Assembly: GCA_963691705.1 (NCBI GenBank)
Contig: OY829541.1
Coordinates: 10,720,564 to 10,784,563, forward strand
Length of the DNA: 64,000 nucleotides
Source: Viola odorata
Taxonomy: Eukaryota > Streptophyta > Magnoliopsida > Malpighiales > Violaceae
Direction: 5' to 3'
Position numbers and translations under genes: made by a program. This document shows, piece after piece, positions 56,276-64,000 of this stretch. Numbering within the stretch: the stretch's first letter is position 1; every line of letters begins with the position of its first letter. The notes beneath the pieces are model-generated. The model was not told the DNA's origin. It did not search any database and saw only the letters and a list, made by a program, of their open reading frames with translations.

Positions 56276-56362
56276 CTTCATCTGGTGTGAATTAAACGTC
56301 GTTTTATGATTTACTTTTACTGTAACTTTTACTTCTATTTTTAGTGTTAAACCCAGAGGGAG
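56276..56362. mobile_element. Degenerate short Stowaway-like MITE
   Basis: The right end CCCAGAGGGAG is followed by TA. The left end (CTTCATCTGGTGTGAATTAA) is only a partial inverted match. Low confidence. Confidence 0.35.
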
Positions 56363-56460
56363 TATTTTTTATATGCTTGTTAGCTAAAGAATTTGACATG
56401 GATTTATAAAAAAATGACATATGTAAAAGTAACGAAATCTGATCAACTAACACGTATAAT

Positions 56461-57206
56461 TAGGGATGGTAATTTCGCCCGCGGATATGGATATTCGTCC
56501 AATACTCGCAATTATGGGTGGGTATTACCCGCACATTATGAGCATTTACGAGTATGGATATGCGGGTGCGGATATAGATATGGGTATGGATAGTGCTTAC
56601 CCGCTCCAATACCCGCATTAAATACCCGCAATATATATATATATATATATATAATATTTTAATATATAATTAATTCAATATATAATATATAATTAATTTT
56701 TTTTTTGAAGAATCCAATTGAAGGAAAGAAGCACAGAGAGCGTGATGTCGCTTGGCAGCCATGAAAAAAGAATCTAGGTTTATCAATTAACATATCAATT
56801 AAATTACAACATATTAATTAAATTAAATTGGTTTATCAATTTTTTAACATATCCATAGAGAAATATTAGCCCAGGCCCTCGGCTCCCACCATCCTCCCTC
56901 TCTTTTTAGGGTTTCCAGGAAAAAAACAGAGGTAAAAGTAAAATAAAATAGAAATTAGAACGAAATGAATTTCCTCCTGTGAGGTAATTGTTCTTTTTTA
57001 GAAAAATAGGCGTGATTTTGGTCCGGAGAACGAAGGTATAAATTTTACTTTAGCCGCGGGTAAAATTAATCTTGTATAAATTTTACTTTAGCCGCGGGTA
57101 AAATTAATCTTTCTTTACCCGTTTCATATGAATGCGGGTACGGGTATGGATTACCCGCAAATTTACAGGTGTGAGTATAGATAGTGTCGTCCAATTGCCA
57201 TCCCTA
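56461..57206. mobile_element. Non-autonomous hAT element, 746 bp, with 8-bp TSD
   Basis: It starts TAGGGATGGTAATTTCGCCC and ends GTCCAATTGCCATCCCTA. The 8-bp duplication CGTATAAT lies on both sides (56453-56460 and 57207-57214). Subterminal regions are full of GCGGATAT and TACCCGC motifs in both orientations. There is an AT repeat near 56630 and a ~45-bp tandem duplication (TATAAATTTTACTTTAGCCG) at about 57037-57110. No transposase is encoded. Confidence 0.9.
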
Positions 57207-57214
57207 CGTATAAT

Positions 57215-59420
57215 GGTATAAATAGTAAATTAATACAAACTAACGTCTAAATAGTGAATTAATGAATGTCAGTAAACCGATTCTAATCTAGGTTGAAAAA
57301 ACTACTAATTTATACAATAAATGGATATTATCTGGCAATTTTAGATTAGTAGTAACTCGAATTCAAGTTCGAATCTAAACTCTTAAAAAGAAGAAGGGGG
57401 TAGTGTCCGCCAATTCCGGCTCTAAGTCAAATGTGATCTCATTAGTCATTATACATACCACACGCAGTACGCAATTGAGTCGCCCGTGGAAGTCTATTGA
57501 ATTTGTGGATCTATGTTCCCGTTTCACCCTTCCACATCCCACAGATCTACACCGTCCAAGCCCAAGACAGTAAATCCTCATCGTGTTATTTTAAAAACGG
57601 AGGTGAAATACGAATTCTTTTCGTGTTCAAACTCTAAAAAAAGAAAAAAAAACAACTTAATTTCCAAGTTAAACCTTAATAGAGTAAGTAGCTTTTTTTC
57701 CAGAAATTACACCCAACATACTTGAATTAATCTCCCTTTTTAGTGATGTGGACCTCACTATATTCGTACATTTTCCCTTTGTTTTAAATTTTTAAAATTT
57801 TCACAATTTTTTTAAAATAGAAAAGTTAAAATTGTAAGTTCTTAAAAATATAGAGGTCGAAAAGAGAGGTCGTAGAAATTGTAATTTTTTATATGCAAAT
57901 TACCCTTTTTATTATACATTTTATTTTAGTATAATAATTGTGTGTTTGACCTTATTTTTTATTATTTAGCTTTAAAGTTGAGTAGGTAACTATAATTTAT
58001 CAACTTGCTACACGAAAACATATTTAATATATTAAAGTTTGAAACCTAAAAGAAAATAAAAGAAAAAAACCAACAATACGAAGAGAACAATGAGGGGGGT
58101 TATAAAAAAGGAAAGGGGAAGAGAGTGTGAATAAATGAATAATAATACATTGTTTATGTTTTCTATATGTATACAAATAAATTATAATTTGGCCACTACG
58201 TATATGATTTAGTGGTTATTTATTAATGGTAAAGTAAAAATATAAACGATTTATAATTTTCTAATTAAAAAATAAAATAAAATAAAGTATAATGTCATAT
58301 GCAATATAGAGCGAGGAACATAAAAATCTAATATTTATAAAATCTTTAATTTTCGCCCTTATAATTTTAAACTTTATAGTTTTCAAAATTTCAATTTTAA
58401 TAATTTTATTGGTTAAATTTTAAAAAATTATAATTGAATAAATATATATAAATTGGAATGTATATATATATATATTTAAATAATAAAAATATTGACATTT
58501 TTTTTCTATATAATGGATGAATAAAATCTTTATTCATGGATTAATTTTGAAACTAATAAGAATAATGGTTAGTATATTCTATTTTAAATAAATAGATAAA
58601 TCTTGTGTATTAATAATTTTTAATGTTGTAGATAATAATTTATATAATATTTGAACTAAAAGGGTCCAACAAACTAGAGGTTTTAATTTAAAAAAAAAAC
58701 ACAACACATCACAGTAACTATGAATTGATTATTTGTTAATGATAAAGATATCAGTAGAGTTTTAGATTGAGGTTCAAATTTTATATTCATCTATAAAAAA
58801 AACACAATACGATAATCATTTATGAGCATACTCGGATATCACACAACAAATTACAACATAATGTTCAAATTAAGTCCCATACATACCTTATTTGTAAATC
58901 TTATCTACTAATTCGAGGGGTGATTCTTTTTTCCAAAAATCAAAATAGAATAAGGAGAAATTTCATTAGAATCAATAACAATCATATGATTCATATCCCT
59001 ATTCCTCTAATAAATAGGAATGCGATCTTCCATGTTATTGGTAGAAATCAATTTATGAGAGAAGTAGAGTCAACTTAACATTAATAGTCAAAATTGTAGG
59101 AAAATATTTTTTATATGTTTATATTCTGTATCATTTAATTAAAGTAATTAATTAAGGGGCACATCGATTAACATTATTACTAATTGACTCTCACCTTTTT
59201 TATTTTATTAAAAAAAGGAACATTATCATTGCATATGCTACATTTATTGTGTTACTTTGCACTTGTCTTTTTCTAGCATCATGTGCTCATATTTTATTTT
59301 TTGTTTTAATGTAACATTTTTTTCCTTTAGGATTTGTAATTTTTGTTGTAAAAAATGTAATTTTATAATTAATAATACTGTACATCTACCTTAAAATCGA
59401 AAAATCCAAACACAAGGATG
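57215..59420. other. AT-rich intergenic DNA upstream of the QUA2-like gene
   Basis: It contains only chance-size ORFs (68-70 codons near 57375-57725) and AT-rich runs. No gene or repeat family is recognised. Confidence 0.5.
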
Positions 59421-59426
59421 AAGGAT

Positions 59427-59436
59427 ATATAAAGGG
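59427..59436 (+). promoter_or_regulatory. TATA box of the QUA2-like gene
   Basis: GGATATATAAAGG is followed about 30 bp later by CTCTTCTCAATCTTCACG, a plausible start of transcription. The leader then has a CCTCCCTCCCTCCCTC tract. Confidence 0.6.
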
Positions 59437-59727
59437 GGGTCTCTTCTCAATCTTCACGAGACATCTGTTGTGTTTTTTACATCTCATTCACTGTCACCTC
59501 TCCTTCCCTCCCTCCCTCCCTCAAACCACTGTTCTCTCTCCCTTTCTTCTTCTGCTGATTGTGAAAAACAAAAGTTGCAGGGAGATAAGAGAGAGAAAAT
59601 AGGACTTGTCACTCGCTCTGCTCAAGTGAAGTGAGACATCACTCAACTACAAAAGCAAGCTGCTTGCTTTTTGGGTTTCTCTACTCATGATTTCTTCTTG
59701 CTGATTCTCCTCACTAACAGTGATAAG

Positions 59728-60408
59728 GTAGTGCTTTCTGCTCTCTTTTACCTTGGGTTTTTTTACTTTGTATTTTTTTATCCTACTGTTTTGCTAGATT
59801 TGTTTGCTTGTGAAATTACGTGTTCCTTGGTTTGGTGTTTTAGTAGCTTGATCCCTATGGGGTTTAAGCCATTCTTCTAGATTTTTAGTGTGAGTTACTG
59901 AATTTCGTTGAGAGGCTTACAGGGATATACGGTTGTGCTCACTGACGGTGATTCTTGTGTTTTCCTACTCAATTGTATTTGCTTTACTTATCCTTCATCA
60001 CTTTCTTCAAATCTAAATTTGCCTCTACTTTTTTCCGTTCTTATTTGGGTTTTGCTTTCCAATATTCCTTTCAGTACTTGCAACTTGGAGTCTCTTCTTT
60101 ATAAAGCTCTATTTTTTTGTGGGAATATGGATCTACCATGGAATTTGGTGTTCAACTGAGATACCATTTTCTTCTTCCTCTTGTTTTGGCACATTTCGCA
60201 TTCAATGTTTTAACTTGGCCGCTTATTCAGCTTTTTCGAGTAAACAACATTTCTGGGTCTCTTAGTTCTTTTCTTCTGTTTATTCCGGGAAAGGGTATCT
60301 GAATGTTTCGTCTTTTTTCAACTCTATCTTGTGTGGGGGGAGTTTTTTTTGTTCTCCTTCCTGTTTTTTCCTCCCTTTCTTAACAACCAATCTTATTTTG
60401 GGTTGCAG
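59728..60408 (+). other. Probable intron in the 5' untranslated region of the QUA2-like gene
   Basis: TGATAAG followed by GTAGTG serves as donor, and TTGGGTTGCAG as acceptor eight bases before the ATG at 60417. The interval is T-rich with many short plus-strand ORFs and has no coding similarity that I recognise. Long 5' UTR introns are common in such genes. This is inferred, not proven. Confidence 0.55.
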
Positions 60409-60416
60409 GTCAGAAA

Positions 60417-63400
60417 ATGTCCAAGCCTCTACATAGAGGTGCTTTAGGAGTACGGATCTCTGGGAACGGCAATGATTTGTGGGACTCTCAAATGAAAGAT
60501 AAAATCGAAAGGGAAGATTTGGAGAAGACTCGTTCTTCTGATAGTCTTTTAGCTCTTCGACTCCCTCTCCGTCTGTCTTTTCCGGACAATAGTTCCCCTT
60601 CCAAATATGGTATTAATGAAAATGGATTTGGATCAGATTATTTCAGCTTCGGCTCTCCAAGAAGCCGGCATAAATTAACAATGCTACTTTTGAAGTTAAG
60701 CTTAGTAGTCATTGTTATTCTTGCTCTTATTGGATCTTTTTGGTGGACCATCTCAATATCAACATTGTCCAGAGGTCAAATATTGCATAATTATAGGCGA
60801 CTTCAGGAGCAACTTGTTTCAGACCTGTGGGATATTGGGGAGCTGTCCCTTGGATCCTCCAAGTTTAAAGAGATGGAATTCTGTTCTCAGGAGTATGAAA
60901 ATTTCGTTCCATGCTTCAATGTTTCTGAGAATCTTGCTCTGGGTTATTCTGACGGCAATGATATTGACCGTCATTGTGAGCGTAGTTTGAGGCAAAGCTG
61001 TTTAGTTCTGCCACCATCAAATTATAAGATCCCTCTTCAATGGCCTACCGGTAGAGATGTCATCTGGGTTGCTAATGTGAAACTTACTGCACAGGAAGTT
61101 CTTTCATCTGTCAGTTTAACCAAGAGGTGGGTGGAAATTTTCTGCTATGAACTTTATTCTACTGAACTTTTCTTCTCCAACTTCATTCATTTCTCTGTTG
61201 ATTTGGTTCCAGGATGATGATGTTGGACGATGAGCAGATTTCATTCCGTTCGGCCTCTCTCATGTTTGATGGTATCGAAGATTACTCGCATCAAATCGCT
61301 GAAATGATTGGACTCAGAAATGAGTCTAACTTCATAAAAGCTGGGGTAATTAGATTTTTTGTTCTCTTGGGCAATATAATATGAGTCCTGTCTCATGTAT
61401 TTCTATTCTGCATACTGACACTAGTCACACTACAATCTGGCATGAAGACATCAACTCAGTAAATAATAGAGAAATTTAGATTTTTTATCTTTGATCATGC
61501 TGTTTGGAATACTTAAGTACCTAAAATGTACGCTTTCACCAGTAAAATATGCTTCTGCAAATTCCACTCTGGATTTTCATTCAAACGTGTGGCGCATGGT
61601 TAATTCAAATACGGACTAAGGTTCTACAGCCATAAATTTCAAACCTGTTTCTGATATATGCATATGCATGTATAGTATGTGTTTAGTGTGCATCTCGCTC
61701 AAGCATGCTGATGTGTGTAACATTTCCATAAGTTGTACATTTTGAAAATTGCAATCTAATTATGCTCCATTCAAAATACATTCATTGACATCAGATTTTC
61801 TTATCCTACTTTTCGCAGGTAAGAACCGTGTTGGACATAGGGTGTGGTTATGGTAGCTTTGGAGCACATCTTTTTTCAAAACAAATATTGACCATGTGCA
61901 TCGCAAACTATGAGCCTTCAGGCAGTCAAGTTCAACTTACTCTCGAAAGAGGTCTCCCTGCAATGATTGGTTCATTTAGTTCAAAGCAGTTGCCATATCC
62001 ATCTCTTTCTTTTGATATGATGCACTGTGCACGATGCGGTGTTGACTGGGACCTAAAAGGTATTACTCATAAGTTAGTGGATGAAAAAGTGATAACTAAT
62101 AGGGTCATATATGGATTTGTTGTTGTATGCAGGTTGTTTCCTAATCTTAGTTTTTGTATTCCCTTCTTTTCCCCTCTTCTGATTGCATTTTTCTCGAACC
62201 ATTATTTACGCACAAGCGTGTACTAGGATCAAATTACAAGGAAATTTAGATGTCTTCTAAGAAGCTATCATGTATTTCTTCTTCAGTTTTGAAAAGGTGT
62301 AAATATGGATTTTTTGTAGAGTTGAGATGTAGAGTGTGCTTTTATCTTTAACTGAACTTGAATGGCTAAAAGAAGGAAATCTTGCCATTTTCATTTTCCT
62401 TTCTCTATTCCACTTTTTCCTTTCTCTACACCCTCCTTTTTATCCCTCCAGCTTGTTTTTATAGGTTTAACTTTCAAATGCTAGCCACTTAGTTTTAATA
62501 GTAACTGTAAACCAGTCATTTTCATAAAGGCAAGGGCCATTAATATCATGCACCTGTCTTAGTTTTTGTTTGTCTGTTAGTATGAGTATTTGTTTTGTGG
62601 TTTGTACCATGTTTGAGTTGTTGAGAATTGGCCACTGTAGCTAACTGAATATTTACCTCGTGCGATAGGTGGTATTTTCTTGATTGAAGCTGATAGAGTT
62701 TTGAAGCCTGGTGGATATTTTGTGTGGACTTCTCCACTTACAAATGCTCGTAACAAAGAGAATCAGAAAAGGTGGAACTTTGTTCGAGATTTTGTAGGAA
62801 ATCTCTGTTGGGATATGTTGTCACAGCAAGATGAAACTGTTGTGTGGAAAAAGACTAGTAAAAGAAATTGTTACAATTCTCGGTAAGGCAACTTGCAAGA
62901 TAATCTTTGCATATTTTATGCTGATCTCTTAGAGACTTGGTTGTTGACGAGTGAACTGGTTTCAATTTGCATGTTTGTTATGCACATGTATTTCTATATA
63001 GATGTTTTCTTCCGTGCATGTGGAAAATAGATGGCCCTGATTTTTCTTGAAAACTACTTTGCATCCAGGAAGCCTGGTTCAGGGCTGTCTACCTGCAGCA
63101 AAGCCAATGATATTGAATCTCCTTATTATCGACCACTCCAAGCCTGCATATCAGGAACACAGAGTCGCCGGTGGATTCCTATTGAGCAGAGGACTACTTG
63201 GCCTGCTAGGTCTCACTTGAACAAGAGTGAGCTTGCAATATACGGTAGTTGCTAGATTTTTCTCAACACGATGTTATGATTTATTTTAGTAGAAGAATTT
63301 ATGAAATAGAAATGAAGGAAGAAAGTCTTTACTTTCTGTGTTTGTGGGCTTGTCTTTTTACATTGGACTTTTGTGCGTTCTGTCAGGTATGCATTCAGAA

Positions 63401-63967
63401 CAACTTGTGGAGGACTCTGAAAATTGGAGGCATGCAGTTGACAATTACTGGTCTTTGCTGTCACCAGTAATATTCTCAGATCATCCAAAGAGACCTGGTG
63501 AAGAGGATCCTTCCCCACCTTATAACATGCTTCGGAATGTGCTAGACATGAATGCGCAGTTTGGTGGTTTCAATTCTGCCCTATTGGAAGCTGGGAAGTC
63601 TGTATGGGTTATGAATGTGGTTCCGACTGGTGGACCTAACTATCTTCCCTTAATAGTAGACAGGGGCCTTGTTGGTGTTTTGCATGATTGGTAATTCTCA
63701 TCTACCTTCCTTTCTTGTAGTTCTTCCACAAGTCCTCAACCAACTTTTCAGATATGATGCCAGTTTCTTTTGTTTTGTTTCTTTTACTATTGTTCCTTGT
63801 TAAATTGGATCAATATTTTGCATGCCAGGTGTGAAGCATTCCCAACAAATCCAAGATCTTATGACTTGGTGCATGCAGAAGGATTTCTATCACTTGCAAA
63901 TGGATGGAAGCGTAGGTGCACCGTGCTGGATCTATTCACCGAGGTTGATCGATTGCTTCGTCCAGAG
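60417..63967 (+). CDS. QUA2: QUA2/TSD2-type pectin methyltransferase (DUF248), 5' seven exons, cut by window end
   Basis: Exons: 60417-61126, 61213-61345, 61819-62059, 62669-62882, 63069-63244, 63387-63690 and 63829-63967 (continuing outside). All have GT/AG junctions in phase. The protein is a Golgi type-II membrane enzyme: a cytosolic tail with [16 protein letters not shown], one membrane span (residues ~98-120: [19 protein letters not shown]), then the lumenal methyltransferase. It shows the SAM-binding [16 protein letters not shown], the family blocks [19 protein letters not shown] and [16 protein letters not shown], and [19 protein letters not shown] of the second half. Arabidopsis QUA2 (about 684 aa) is needed for homogalacturonan methylesterification and cell adhesion. 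The similarity runs end to end over the visible ~572 residues with no breaks, so this is a functional gene. Exon 7 reaches LLRPE, leaving roughly the last 110 residues outside. Confidence 0.93.
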
Positions 63968-64000
63968 GTACCTAATTCAAAATCCACATTTTACTTTGAG

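Noticed and set aside
57340..57400. CAAGTTCGAATCTAAACTCT resembling a Pol III B box
   Set aside because: No A box or repeat boundary could be supported, so it is not listed as a SINE.
59671..60302. Plus-strand ORFs of 61-83 codons just before the QUA2-like ATG
   Set aside because: They lie in a probable 5' UTR intron, are Phe/Leu-rich because of T-runs, and have no start context or similarity.

Overview
This window looks like a nuclear region of a flowering plant, most likely a eudicot. It is AT-rich, has spliced genes with GT/AG introns, an intron-containing elongator tRNA-Met, Stowaway and Tourist-type MITEs, hAT, Mutator-like and PIF/Harbinger elements, and Ty1/Copia and large LTR retrotransposons. 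I cannot name the species. Exon boundaries, LTR edges and target-site duplications (TSDs) below were read by eye and no search was run.

Layout. 1-3516: the 3' end (internal tail plus a 2.95-kb LTR) of a large LTR element (element A), inserted in a Sirevirus-type Copia element. 3517-8587 and 13072-~13391: that decayed Copia element. Its 3' LTR is interrupted by a second, minus-strand Copia (8588-13066, TSD GATTG). ~13579-13740: a phytocyanin relic. 14072-19019: a six-exon minus-strand gene for an RRM RNA-binding protein (283 aa), with Stowaway MITEs in its introns. 19492-22776: a Stowaway MITE split by a 3.15-kb PIF/Harbinger-like element carrying pieces of two host genes. 23303-29506: a tandem duplication, a 596-bp hAT MITE, an unidentified exon-like ORF, a ribosomal P-protein tail and a nearly intact hAT transposase gene. 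29549-32718: a nearly intact spliced MULE transposase gene on the same strand.

33656-46878: a complete, very young, non-coding LTR element (element B). Its LTRs of about 3.07 kb differ at about six bases and one indel, and they enclose about 7.1 kb made largely of different minisatellites. 46879-48043: a left-truncated Harbinger-like element with an antique histone H4 C-terminal half. 48776-48860: tRNA-Met(CAT). 48861-59420: gene-poor AT-rich DNA with several Stowaway MITEs and one hAT MITE. 59427 to the right edge: the 5' two thirds or more of a QUA2/TSD2-type pectin methyltransferase gene, cut by the window.

Only three loci look like functional host genes: the RRM gene, the tRNA and the QUA2-like gene. 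Most of the rest is nested transposable elements in a readable order of insertion. The most unusual content is element B (young, non-autonomous, minisatellite-filled) and two TIR elements that have captured host gene fragments (GT14-like plus cysteine-synthase-like, and histone H4).
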